The notes: a model not told the origin generated them from the sequence alone. A stretch of 46,124 nt of DNA from AEGEAN-183 sp964002385 (GCA_964002385.1 CAXFFS010000001.1:1-46124), one strand, 5' to 3'. Shown: positions 14,913 through 22,890, counted from the first letter of the stretch. A program made the numbers and translations.

Positions 14913-16505
14913 ATGATTGAAAGAAGAATTTACTACTTTATATTGGCTATTTTGTCCGCTCTGTTTTTAAATCTTTTCCTTTCAATATCCTTCACCCCAG
15001 AAAAATGGTTCAGATTAAGTTCAGATTTACTTTTATTTTTACCTTTTCTGTTAATAACAAGTTCTTTATCTAAAAAACCAAATTTCTGGATACATTTGTT
15101 TTGTTTATTAATTTGTTTATTTGGTCTTTACAGGTGCCTCAGTTTAGTTTCTGAATTGATCTTTCATAGACCATTTTCTTTCTTTGATATATTTCTAATT
15201 TCTGAATTAGATTATTTCATAGATCAGAGTCTATCTGCTTATGAAAAAAGCTTATTCATACTAGTAACTCTATCAACAGCTATCCTAAGTTATCTTGTGA
15301 TATTCAGTATCAGTAAATGGATAGTTAAATCATTCAGGTTAAGTAAAAAGATTACGCTGGCAGGAATCTTTTTAGGATTTTTCATGATAGTTTTTATTCA
15401 ATTTTTAGTCATTAAAGAAGGTGATAATTTTTCTGTAACAAGGGGTTTATATTTAAAAGATTTTGTTGTTTTTTTTGATGAAGCCCTAGAAGGGATAAAA
15501 ATCAAAAATAACAAAGATCTAGTAAAAAAAAACCTTGAGTTATCTAACAGCTTCTTAAATAAAGATGCTTATGATCTATCAAAAATAAGTAACACTAATG
15601 TTGTTATTATATTTGTTGAATCGTATGGAGCTGTGTTAGTTCAAAATTCAGATTTATTTGAATCTTATCAAAGCTTTTATACTGAAATGAATACCAAATT
15701 AGAAAAAAAGTTTTTCTCCATGGTTACTGGTTATTCAGCAGCTCCTGAAAGTTCTTGGCTTTCTAGACTAAGTTTTTCATCCGGCACAAAGATGGATCAC
15801 AGATACATAGCTAACCTAGCAATGGTGTCCAATTTGACGACATTAAATAAGAAATTTTCTTTAGAAGGTCATAAAACTTTTAGTTTTATGCCAGGTGTCA
15901 CTGAACATGTTGAATACATAGAATCATTCTTCGATTTCGAAAAAAGAATTCGTTTTTGGCATTTAGATTGGCCTGCTGATATAAATCCAGTTGGCTGGGC
16001 AGTCATTCCAGATCAATTTGCTTTGGAGTGGTTGGGAAGAAAATCAAGTTTCGAGAACTTAACCCCTTTTTACACAGAGATAGTCCTCTCAAGCAGCCAT
16101 ACACCATTTGGCGAAGTGCCTCCTTACATACCAAAAGGAAATTTTAACTTAGAAGACTATCCTTTTATTAAAAAAAGAAATTCTTTGGGTATTTTGTCTC
16201 ACATGGAAAGCAGCCCTAAAAAATACATGATTTCAATTGAATATAGTCTCAATTCAGTTTGTGACTTTATTGAAAAATATCTTAGCCCGGAAGATTTGAT
16301 TATTGTGATAGGAGATCATCAACCTCCTGTACTGAAAACTAATTCTAATCTAGTTCCAGTACATATTATTAGTGGTAAAAAGAGCTTATTAGACCCATTT
16401 GAAAAAATAGGTTTCCATAACAATTTATCTCAATTAAAACTTAAAAAACATATTAATCACGAAGACATTGCGGAATTCCTATTGGAGAACTATTCTTCTT
16501 ATTAA
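14913..16505 (+). CDS. Membrane-anchored alkaline phosphatase/sulfatase-superfamily enzyme (LtaS-like)
   Basis: About 530 residues. The N-terminal 190 residues hold four or five membrane helices; the rest is a periplasmic hydrolase/transferase domain. Metal-site segments are VVIIFVESYG (Glu near residue 236) and IVIGDHQPPV (Asp-His near 467-468), with SSSHTPF before them. A Ser/Thr nucleophile probably lies in GYSAAPESSWLS. This layout fits LtaS/phosphoglycerol- or phosphoethanolamine-transferase relatives, but donor and acceptor are unknown. A GTG at 14904 is an alternative start; neither start has a Shine-Dalgarno. It follows the methyltransferase directly. Confidence 0.78.
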   Translation: MIERRIYYFILAILSALFLNLFLSISFTPEKWFRLSSDLLLFLPFLLITSSLSKKPNFWIHLFCLLICLFGLYRCLSLVSELIFHRPFSFFDIFLISELDYFIDQSLSAYEKSLFILVTLSTAILSYLVIFSISKWIVKSFRLSKKITLAGIFLGFFMIVFIQFLVIKEGDNFSVTRGLYLKDFVVFFDEALEGIKIKNNKDLVKKNLELSNSFLNKDAYDLSKISNTNVVIIFVESYGAVLVQNSDLFESYQSFYTEMNTKLEKKFFSMVTGYSAAPESSWLSRLSFSSGTKMDHRYIANLAMVSNLTTLNKKFSLEGHKTFSFMPGVTEHVEYIESFFDFEKRIRFWHLDWPADINPVGWAVIPDQFALEWLGRKSSFENLTPFYTEIVLSSSHTPFGEVPPYIPKGNFNLEDYPFIKKRNSLGILSHMESSPKKYMISIEYSLNSVCDFIEKYLSPEDLIIVIGDHQPPVLKTNSNLVPVHIISGKKSLLDPFEKIGFHNNLSQLKLKKHINHEDIAEFLLENYSSY

Positions 16506-16516
16506 GTAAGGAAAAA

Positions 16517-17641
16517 ATGAATAAAATTAATAACGTAAAAAATGCTATTAAAGTTTCTTCGTTCATTCAGTCTAGCGATCTAGATCTTGACAAAACTACA
16601 CGAGAATTGTGGCCAGCTATACTAGCCTTAAAAAATTTCTTGGTTTCTGCTAATTCTCTTCCTACAACAGGATATTTTCTCAGAAAAGAAGATAAAAATT
16701 CTTGGGAATATTTTGTTCCTAAAGAAAAAAAATCTTTCAAATTTTTTGAGAAAAATTTCAAATTTGTTATTGAAGTTAGATCAACTCCAAATTTTAAAAG
16801 AGAAGAAATTAATAATTTAAATAATCAAAAAAGTAAAACCTTTACTTCTTTTCATTTAACCGAACTGATTAATCAAAATCTGAATTCCAAAATAACCAAG
16901 ATGGTTAATTTGGATTATGACTTAATAAGAGCAATAACTTCCCTTAGCTTGTATTTACCCATTATTTTAGGGGAATGGGAAGCTAAGCAATCTGCTTCAA
17001 TTTTCGTAACAGGTCACTTAACTCAGTCTGAAGATGGGAAAATTGCAAAGAAAGATGGTTCTCCAATTTGGTTAGGGGGAGAATTAGATAAGATGCATAC
17101 ACATAGATTAAGAAGTCTTCATGGATCTTTGTTGATAGGATCAAAAACCCTTAAGCATGATAACCCCCAATTAAATGTGAGGCACTGTGAAGGAAAAAAT
17201 CCTGATCTAATAATTTTTGAAACTAATGATGAGGATTTCTTTGACAAAAAACTTTTTCAGTTAAAAAAAAGAAAAATTTTTCTTTTATGTAGAAATCAAA
17301 GAGAAATGAGTAAAAATTTCAAACTAAAGTCCATAATAAAGAATATAAAATTTGACTGTAATAAAACATTTATATCTCCCAAAGAAATCTTAACCAAGCT
17401 TGTTAAAAACAATATTCATTCTATATTTATAGAGGGTGGAGGAATAACTATCTCGCATTTTCTTGTTGCAAATTTGTTTGATCGTTTTCACTTACAAACC
17501 TCGGATAAAACTCTTGGTTCTGGAATTAATTCTTTTAATCTTCCAACTTCTTCAGATATTGAAAACATATCTGCTTTTATTAGGACTGACTACAAAATTG
17601 ATGAACAAACTTTGTCTGATTATTCTAAAGTGATTCCTTGA
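16517..17641 (+). CDS. RibD C-terminal/dihydrofolate-reductase-type reductase with unknown N-domain
   Basis: 374 residues. Residues about 160-370 match the RibD_C reductase fold: IFVTGHLTQSEDGKIAKKDG, then LRSLHGSLLIGSKTLKHDNPQLNVR, and IFIEGGGITISHFLVANLFDRFHLQ. In riboflavin synthesis that domain reduces the ribosyl group of a pyrimidine intermediate with NADPH. No deaminase domain of RibD is present. Residues 1-155 are Lys/Asn-rich and unrecognised. AAGGA lies 4 bases before the ATG. The neighbouring pterin-synthase-like gene suggests GTP-derived pyrimidine or pterin chemistry rather than riboflavin itself. Confidence 0.78.
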   Translation: MNKINNVKNAIKVSSFIQSSDLDLDKTTRELWPAILALKNFLVSANSLPTTGYFLRKEDKNSWEYFVPKEKKSFKFFEKNFKFVIEVRSTPNFKREEINNLNNQKSKTFTSFHLTELINQNLNSKITKMVNLDYDLIRAITSLSLYLPIILGEWEAKQSASIFVTGHLTQSEDGKIAKKDGSPIWLGGELDKMHTHRLRSLHGSLLIGSKTLKHDNPQLNVRHCEGKNPDLIIFETNDEDFFDKKLFQLKKRKIFLLCRNQREMSKNFKLKSIIKNIKFDCNKTFISPKEILTKLVKNNIHSIFIEGGGITISHFLVANLFDRFHLQTSDKTLGSGINSFNLPTSSDIENISAFIRTDYKIDEQTLSDYSKVIP

Positions 17642-17666
17642 TCTGGATAAGTACACTAATAGTAAA

Positions 17667-18725
17667 ATGTTTGAAATTGAAGTTCTACAACCACCAAGAA
17701 ATAATCTTCAGTCTGGTGGCTATTTGTTTAATTATAAAATAACTCAAAACCTCAAAAAGAAATGCTCTTGTCGACTAGTTGAAATTGAAAATAAAGATCT
17801 TGTTAAATACTTATCAAAACGTGCTAAGAATAAATCTGTAATTATCTTAGATAGTATTTATCTTAAATATATAGATTATTCAGAAATTGAACCTTTATTG
17901 AAGGGTAGAAACCGTAGAATTATGCTTTTATTGCACTTATTACCTAGCGCTGACTTAAATAAAGAAAATTCAACTCTCACTTTAAAACGAAAAATTCAAT
18001 CTAGAGAACTAGGTTGGATTAAGAAAAGCAACTTAGTAATTATAGTAACAGGTAAAAATTACAAAAAAGAGCTGGTTAAAAAAGGGGTTTGCCCTTCGAG
18101 GATAAAGGTTATCTACCCGGGCCAAGAAACCAAAATACTTAAGAATAAAGAAGTATCAAATAGAGTAAAGCATCCTGTAAGAGGTGTAACAGTTGGTTCT
18201 ATATGTCCAAGAAAGAATCAAATTCTGCTTCTAGAAATACTAAGAAAAATTAAACCTGAGTTATATGAATGGACCTTTATAGGTAATATGGATATATCTC
18301 CTAAATACACCAAAAAATTAATTCATATTGTTAAAAAGGGTAAGATGAAAAATAGTATATTTTTTAAAGATCAGATTCATCACACAAAAGTCATTGAGAA
18401 CCTTCTTCAATCAGATTTATACGTGTCAACTTCAGTTCAGGAGTCCTACGGCATATCTGTAGCAGAAGCTTGTAGTGTAGGTCTACCAGTATTGTCTTTA
18501 AATACTGGAGACTTTTCTTATTGGGTACAAAATAATAAAAATGGTTATTTAATAGACCAAGAAAATACGAAAGAACTTGAAAATAAAATACTTGCTGTTC
18601 TTGCTGATTTAAATTTATTAAATCAATTGAAGATTTCTTCCATAAAGCTTAGCAAAGAAATATCTATTCCCACTTGGGAACAAAGTAGCTCAAAATTTGA
18701 GAAAATCTGTTGTTCTCTCTACTAA
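17667..18725 (+). CDS. GT4-family glycosyltransferase
   Basis: 352 residues with a GT-B fold. The C-terminal half is diagnostic: VGSICPRKNQILLLEIL (donor-domain start), then STSVQESYGISVAEACSVGLPVLS, where ESYGISVAE is the E-x7-E motif of GT4 retaining enzymes that use nucleotide sugars. The acceptor-side N-terminal half is divergent. No membrane helix is present, so it works at or near the cytoplasmic face. It follows the reductase by 25 bases and overlaps the dehydrogenase by one base. The acceptor is unknown; a pterin-like compound or lipid-linked product is a guess from context. Confidence 0.88.
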   Translation: MFEIEVLQPPRNNLQSGGYLFNYKITQNLKKKCSCRLVEIENKDLVKYLSKRAKNKSVIILDSIYLKYIDYSEIEPLLKGRNRRIMLLLHLLPSADLNKENSTLTLKRKIQSRELGWIKKSNLVIIVTGKNYKKELVKKGVCPSRIKVIYPGQETKILKNKEVSNRVKHPVRGVTVGSICPRKNQILLLEILRKIKPELYEWTFIGNMDISPKYTKKLIHIVKKGKMKNSIFFKDQIHHTKVIENLLQSDLYVSTSVQESYGISVAEACSVGLPVLSLNTGDFSYWVQNNKNGYLIDQENTKELENKILAVLADLNLLNQLKISSIKLSKEISIPTWEQSSSKFEKICCSLY

Positions 18726-19702
18726 TGATGAAAACTTATAGTTACTGGGTTATTGAAGCCAACAAAGGAGAGATTCGAGAATCCAACCTCAAAGAAGAAA
18801 AAGATTACTCACTAGTAAAGACCTTGTTATCAGGAATAAGTACTGGAACGGAAAAACTCGTTGGTAAAAGAAATGTTCCAAGCTCAGCTTACAATTTTAT
18901 GTCTGTTCCATACATGGAAGGTAACTTTGATCTTCCTATTAAGTATGGTTACAGCTTGGTTGGAGTACCTCTGAGTGGAAAATACAAAGGTTTAAGGACA
19001 TTTATCATGCACCCACATCAAACTTTATTTTATGCATCTGACAGTGACTTATTAGTCTTACCAGATGAAATTTCTAATGAAGCAGCCATTTTGATCCCTT
19101 ATTTAGAAACAGCTTTAAATGCTATATGGGATGCAAAACTTAGACAAAAGGAAAGTGTTGCTATTGTGGGTGGAGGGAATTTGGGCATCTTTGTAGGCTT
19201 TGTGCTTAAGTCTATGGATATAAAATTTTCACTTATTGAAAAAAGCTATAAACGCTACAGAAAAATATTGAATCTAAAATGGATAACTTCTACCTACAAG
19301 GAAAGTTCTGATCTAGGACAAACTTTTGACGTGATATTCAATACTTCAGGTTCGTCTGAAGGTCTTCAAAAATCTTTAGATATAGGAGGATTTGAGAGTA
19401 GAGTTATAGATTTAAGTTGGTATGGGTCAACCAATGTAAACTTGAATTTAGGTGAATCTTTTCACTGGAACAGAAAAAAAATTATTTCTTCCCAAGTTTC
19501 TCACGTAGCAGCTCCTAAGAGAATATCAGTTAGCAAAGACGAAAGACTGAAACAGGTCCTTGACCTATTGAGAGATCCTGTTTTAAATAAGTTTGGAAGG
19601 TGTGAAATAGAATTTAAAAACTTACCAGGATTTATGCATCAATTATATGCAAATAAAGACGTTGGATGGTCTCCTATAATTCATTATGAAAGAAATAGCT
19701 AA
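18725..19702 (+). CDS. Medium-chain dehydrogenase-like protein (BchC/zinc-alcohol dehydrogenase relative)
   Basis: 325 residues from ATG 18725; an upstream TTG at 18710 is open but would overlap the glycosyltransferase further, whereas ATG gives a TAATG junction. The N-domain carries SGISTGTEK, a pattern I know from BchC-like MDR proteins, and the nucleotide fold is VAIVGGGNLGIFVG near 155. The four-cysteine structural zinc lobe of alcohol dehydrogenases is missing, and a full catalytic zinc set is not obvious. It probably oxidises or reduces an alcohol/carbonyl on the island product. The start of the next gene overlaps by one base. Confidence 0.78.
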   Translation: MMKTYSYWVIEANKGEIRESNLKEEKDYSLVKTLLSGISTGTEKLVGKRNVPSSAYNFMSVPYMEGNFDLPIKYGYSLVGVPLSGKYKGLRTFIMHPHQTLFYASDSDLLVLPDEISNEAAILIPYLETALNAIWDAKLRQKESVAIVGGGNLGIFVGFVLKSMDIKFSLIEKSYKRYRKILNLKWITSTYKESSDLGQTFDVIFNTSGSSEGLQKSLDIGGFESRVIDLSWYGSTNVNLNLGESFHWNRKKIISSQVSHVAAPKRISVSKDERLKQVLDLLRDPVLNKFGRCEIEFKNLPGFMHQLYANKDVGWSPIIHYERNS

Positions 19703-20079
19703 TGTATAGTCTTTCAGTAAATGATTTTTTCATGGTCGCCCACAGTCTAAAAGGTAAAGAATTTGGTCAAGCTCAAAATCTTCATGGGGCCACCTTTGAA
19801 ATTACAACTGAATATAAAGTTAAAAAGTTAAATAATTTAGGAATAGTGATAGATGTTGTAGTTGCAAGTGAAATTCTAAAAAAGGTAATAAAGCAGTTTA
19901 ATTATAAGAATTTAGACGATTTAAAAGAATTTCAAAATTTAAACACATCTATGGAAGTACTCTGTGAGTATATTCACAAACAAATTTCAGGACTTTTACT
20001 GGGTAACTTTGAAGGCTCTCTAAAGGTCACAATTAAGGAAAATCCATTAGCCCAATGTTCCTTTGAAGATAAAATCTAA
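19702..20079 (+). CDS. 6-pyruvoyltetrahydropterin synthase/QueD homologue with degenerate active site
   Basis: 125 residues, the usual size of PTPS/QueD. The fold is recognisable from FFMVAHSLKGKEFGQAQNLH, the VIDVVVASEILKKVI helix, NLDDLKEFQNLNTSMEVLCEYI and IKENP. By alignment with E. coli QueD, the catalytic Cys is Ala24, the Asp-His pair is Asn67-Tyr68, and the third zinc His (LHGH) is Ala30. His14, His28 and Glu113 are kept. So pterin binding may persist while the normal synthase or lyase reaction is unlikely. It is the last gene of the island operon, overlapping the dehydrogenase by one base. Confidence 0.8.
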   Translation: MYSLSVNDFFMVAHSLKGKEFGQAQNLHGATFEITTEYKVKKLNNLGIVIDVVVASEILKKVIKQFNYKNLDDLKEFQNLNTSMEVLCEYIHKQISGLLLGNFEGSLKVTIKENPLAQCSFEDKI

Positions 20080-20169
20080 ACTTTGTTTAGGTTTGTAACC
20101 TTGGTATCCAAATAACAGCAAAAAAGTTTATTAGAGCTTTTAAAAATAAACTAATTTCAAACATATTTT

Positions 20170-20189
20170 AGGGATAGCTAAGGGATAGC
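20170..20189. repeat. Tandem AGGGATAGC direct repeats, 11-bp period
   Basis: AGGGATAGC occurs at 20170-20178 and 20181-20189, one helical turn apart, in the 279-base gene-free stretch after the last island gene. Such spacing is typical of cooperative protein sites (excisionase/integrase arms or a response regulator), but nothing identifies the protein. Confidence 0.4.
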
Positions 20190-20231
20190 AATTAATATGA
20201 GTCTATGTCAAGGTATACAGATTTTATAGGC

Positions 20232-20262
20232 TTATATAACAACATATAATGTTGATATATAA
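20232..20262. repeat. 31-bp near-perfect palindrome inside the island right end
   Basis: The arms TTATATAACAACAT and ATGTTGATATATAA pair over 14 positions with a single mismatch and a 3-base centre (ATA). The inner 15 bases (20240-20254) are perfect. It lies 25 bases inside the right tRNA repeat. There is no T-run after it, so it is not an ordinary terminator; an operator or recombination site is more likely. Confidence 0.6.
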
Positions 20263-20287
20263 AGGAATTTGGGATTAGATAACTTCT

Positions 20288-20328
20288 TTAAAAGGGAACT
20301 GCTCTACCAAACTGAGCTAACGGCCCAA
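20288..20328 (-). pseudogene. Stranded 5' half of tRNA-Lys (attR-like direct repeat)
   Basis: 41 bases identical to 13354-13394. On the minus strand it runs from 2 bases before the tRNA 5' end through the anticodon loop and then diverges (AGAAG in place of the 3' anticodon stem GGAAT), so it cannot fold as a tRNA. It begins 31 bases after the cpoB stop, the place where E. coli has lysT. It is therefore best read as the original tRNA 5' half left behind by the insertion. Confidence 0.9.
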
Positions 20329-20358
20329 AGAAAGGCGTATATTAAATGTTTAGGCAAG

Positions 20359-21033
20359 TTAATTCGACTCCTGAATTAAAGTTTCCTTAGATTTTTTTGC
20401 TAATTCTGCTGCTCCTGTATCAGGATATTCAGAAATAAGTCTGGAAAAATAGGAATTAGCTGCCTCATCATTGAGTAAAAGTTTCTCAATCACTCCTAGC
20501 TTATATAGACAATCAGCAACCCTGTCATGATCTTTAAACTTTTCTGCAACTACCAGGTAATGTTCTCTTGCATCTTCCAATTGTTCTTGGACTAAATAAA
20601 GTTCGCCAGACCAAAAATAAGCATCAGCAGAATAAGTTCCTTCTGGAAAAGAAATTATTAAGTCGCGGAAGACTTCTAAGGCTTCAGCGTATCTTGAGAC
20701 TTCAAACAACTCCAAAGCTTCTTTGTATAAATCAATCTCTTCAGTTGAGTTTAAATCATTGAGATTTAAGGATCCCTCATTTAATTCTTCTAGTTCTCCT
20801 GAAAGGATACTGTGTAACCTTTTGTCTAAATCTAGGTATCTTTGCTGTTGAAGTTCTTGATAGCGTTCGATCAAAAAGGTATTTTCTTCAATCAAGTTTC
20901 TCAGAGTGGCTATCTCTTGCTCTAGGGCTCCAATTTTTTGGTAAATTAAATCTAATGATCCTTCTTCCTCAGAAGAAAGTCTTAGCTGAAAAGCTAAAAT
21001 AAATACAAAAAATAAAAAAAGTGATTTTTTCAA
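20359..21033 (-). CDS. cpoB: Cell division coordinator CpoB (YbgF)
   Basis: 224 residues (E. coli 263). A signal peptide covers about 1-20 (KKSLFLFFVFILAFQL). Residues 25-75 form a coiled coil (EIATLRNLIEENTFLIERYQ) as in the trimerisation domain. From about 100 three TPR repeats follow (YKEALELFEVSRYAEALEVF, DAYFWSGELYLV). By family knowledge it sits in the periplasm, binds TolA and links Tol-Pal function to PBP1B. The start codon is TTG (21031-21033) with only weak Shine-Dalgarno. It is the last protein gene of the tol-pal cluster, with a tRNA remnant just downstream. Confidence 0.9.
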   Translation of the reverse strand: MKKSLFLFFVFILAFQLRLSSEEEGSLDLIYQKIGALEQEIATLRNLIEENTFLIERYQELQQQRYLDLDKRLHSILSGELEELNEGSLNLNDLNSTEEIDLYKEALELFEVSRYAEALEVFRDLIISFPEGTYSADAYFWSGELYLVQEQLEDAREHYLVVAEKFKDHDRVADCLYKLGVIEKLLLNDEAANSYFSRLISEYPDTGAAELAKKSKETLIQESN

Positions 21034-21045
21034 ATCAGATTAAAT

Positions 21046-21513
21046 TTACAATACTTTAACTACAGCTCTTCTATTTTTAGACCAAGAAGATTCGTTAGAA
21101 CCGTAAGCAACTGGTTTTTCTTCTCCGTAACTAACCGTTGTAATACTGTTAGATGAAACCCCGTTAACTTGAAGCAACTCGGAAACCGCATTGGCTCTCT
21201 TTTCCCCTAAAGCTAGGTTATATTCTCTAGTACCTCTTTCGTCACAGTGGCCTTCTATTCGAACCTTACTGGAACTTGATTTAATTGAATTTGCAAGAGC
21301 ACGAATTTCTGATACGGCTGATGCACTTAGATTGTATTTATCATATTCAAAATATATTGTTCCTTCCACTGGGTTATCAGAGTCTGAGTATTCAGATTCT
21401 GAAACAGCAGAAACAGTTTCTGCTTCAACTGCTCGATCCATTGAAACTGATGCACATCCACTGAAAGAACAAATTACGGCTGCTATTATTAAAAACTGAT
21501 CAAATAAACTCAT
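21046..21513 (-). CDS. pal: Peptidoglycan-associated lipoprotein Pal
   Basis: 155 residues. The lipoprotein signal ends in FSGC with modified Cys20. After a Ser/Glu-rich linker, residues about 50-155 are an OmpA-type domain: IYFEYDKYNLSASA, then VRIEGHCDERGTREYNLALGEKRANAV with the Asp and Arg that bind diaminopimelate, and SYGEEKPVAYG. It tethers the outer membrane to peptidoglycan and is cycled by TolB. A GGAG Shine-Dalgarno precedes the ATG. It lies 74 bases after tolB and 12 before cpoB. Confidence 0.96.
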   Translation of the reverse strand: MSLFDQFLIIAAVICSFSGCASVSMDRAVEAETVSAVSESEYSDSDNPVEGTIYFEYDKYNLSASAVSEIRALANSIKSSSSKVRIEGHCDERGTREYNLALGEKRANAVSELLQVNGVSSNSITTVSYGEEKPVAYGSNESSWSKNRRAVVKVL

Positions 21514-21531
21514 ATTTAACTCCTTCGATTA

Positions 21532-21537
21532 ATTATA
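21532..21537 (-). promoter_or_regulatory. Candidate internal promoter for pal-cpoB (-10 element)
   Basis: The reverse strand has a perfect TATAAT at 21532-21537 in the 74-base tolB-pal spacer, giving a leader of about 12 bases before pal with a GGAG Shine-Dalgarno. The -35 region is only AT-rich and weak. Confidence 0.35.
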
Positions 21538-21587
21538 CTTTCTTTTATTTAAAATAACCTCTTGGAATATGACTACATTTTTTGGGA

Positions 21588-22886
21588 TTAGTTGCTTGTG
21601 GAAACTAATAAAGGGGACCAATTGGGTTCCCTTACTCCCCCTGAATTAGTGGGTAAGATAAATCTTGTTTTTCCATCTATTGATATTCCAGCAAGAATAT
21701 CTTTTTCCTTCTCTTTAGTCGCATAAATGATTACCTTCCCGTTAGGAGAAATTGTAGGAGATTCATCAAGTTTAGTATCCGTTAAAATTTGTAGCTTAGC
21801 AGTTCTTAGACTTTGGACAGCTATATGAAATAGCTCACCTCTTCTGTGCACAAATACAAAACTCCTTCCATCTGGGGTGTACCTAGCCCTGGCATTGTAA
21901 GTTCCTTCAAAAGTTTTTCGTCTAATCTTTCCATTTGAAATAGTTATTTCATAAATTTGAGGTGTACCACTTCGATTGGAAGTAAAAATTATCTTTTTTC
22001 CATCAGGTGACCAATCAGGTTCTGTATCAATTCCAAAATGTTTTGTTAACTGTTTCCATGAATCTTTTTCTAAATCGTATCTATAAATATCTGGATTACC
22101 TCCTTTGGAAAGGACTGCAGCTAAATACCTGTCTGAAGGAGACCAGTTAGGTGAACTATTAATTCCTTTCTCCCGTTTTAAACTTTTTCTTTTTCCTGTG
22201 TAGATCTCTTGGATAAATATCCTTGAAGTACCCTCTTCAAAGGAAACATAAGCCAACTGTCTTCCATCAGAAGACCAATCAGGAGACATAAGGGGCTCAG
22301 GAGAAGAAAAAATATTTGAATCATTTCTTCCATCTATGTCAGCAACTCTAAGAAAGTATTTTTCATCAGAAGAATTATTTTTATTTATATAGGAAATTTT
22401 CGTTGAAAAGATTCCTGGTAAACCATTAATTTCATTATAAATTCTGTCACTGATGACATGAGCCAAAGCATTTAAATAGAAGGTAGTACCGGTACTTATA
22501 GATCTTTTCATTAATCTTTCCCTAGTCACATTAAATAGAGAGAAATTCACTACTACTTCCCCTGCGACTTCTCCTTGTAAAGCTGATCCTAAAACTAAAT
22601 AATCAACATCTAAAAGTTTCCAGTCCCTATAAAAGATTTCTTTATCCGTTTTAGGAAGACTTAACATTTCTTTTGGTGATAATGACTCGAATTCCCCAAA
22701 GGACTCTAAATCTGAAGAAATGATTTCATGCAGATACTCTCTGGGTGGATTTTCAAGATTCCAGACTATTGGAACTATTGCTATCCGAATTGGATCTTTT
22801 ATTCCTTCAGTTATTTCTATTCTTAATCCTGATGTTAAAAGAGAGCTGAAAATAAGAAGTAAAAGTGCCGAAATCCTATAGATCAT
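21588..22886 (-). CDS. tolB: Periplasmic Tol-Pal protein TolB
   Basis: 432 residues (E. coli 430). A signal peptide spans about 1-20. The N-terminal domain (residues 25-150) is followed by a six-bladed propeller in which SPDWSSDGRQLAYVSFEEGTSRIFI, SPNWSPSDRYLAAVLSKGGNPDIYR and EPDWSPDGKKIIFTSNRSGTPQIYE show the repeat unit WSPDG...I...S. It binds Pal and TolA in the periplasm. It follows tolA by 4 bases and is part of the aspS-to-cpoB cluster. Confidence 0.96.
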   Translation of the reverse strand: MIYRISALLLLIFSSLLTSGLRIEITEGIKDPIRIAIVPIVWNLENPPREYLHEIISSDLESFGEFESLSPKEMLSLPKTDKEIFYRDWKLLDVDYLVLGSALQGEVAGEVVVNFSLFNVTRERLMKRSISTGTTFYLNALAHVISDRIYNEINGLPGIFSTKISYINKNNSSDEKYFLRVADIDGRNDSNIFSSPEPLMSPDWSSDGRQLAYVSFEEGTSRIFIQEIYTGKRKSLKREKGINSSPNWSPSDRYLAAVLSKGGNPDIYRYDLEKDSWKQLTKHFGIDTEPDWSPDGKKIIFTSNRSGTPQIYEITISNGKIRRKTFEGTYNARARYTPDGRSFVFVHRRGELFHIAVQSLRTAKLQILTDTKLDESPTISPNGKVIIYATKEKEKDILAGISIDGKTRFILPTNSGGVREPNWSPLLVSTSN

Positions 22887-22890
22887 AAGT

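Larger units (their letters stand above)
13354..20328. mobile_element. tRNA-Lys genomic island (about 6.9 kb), no integrase
   Basis: The segment is bounded by the 41-bp direct repeats. Its seven genes are all on the + strand, whereas genes on both sides are mostly on the minus strand and belong to conserved gammaproteobacterial blocks. The island genes are visibly richer in A/T, Lys and Asn: 17221-17280 has 12 G/C in 60, against 23 in 60 at 22741-22800 (spot counts only). No recombinase, excisionase or replication gene is present, so it is either a fixed relic or was mobilised in trans. cpoB followed by tRNA-Lys is the E. coli order, which explains the stranded tRNA fragment. Confidence 0.8.

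Noticed and set aside
18710..18724. TTG start of the island dehydrogenase at 18710
   Set aside because: The ATG at 18725 forms the TAATG junction common in this genome, and the added residues (MFSLL) have no support.
13395..20287. An integrase or transposase gene in the island
   Set aside because: All seven island frames were read and none has a recombinase motif; the remaining gaps are too short. The integrase-like N-terminus in korC is 8 kb outside the island and is not evidence for one inside it.
20359..20400. A second functional tRNA-Lys beside cpoB
   Set aside because: Only the 5' half (20288-20328) is present and the 3' anticodon stem, T arm and acceptor strand are missing.
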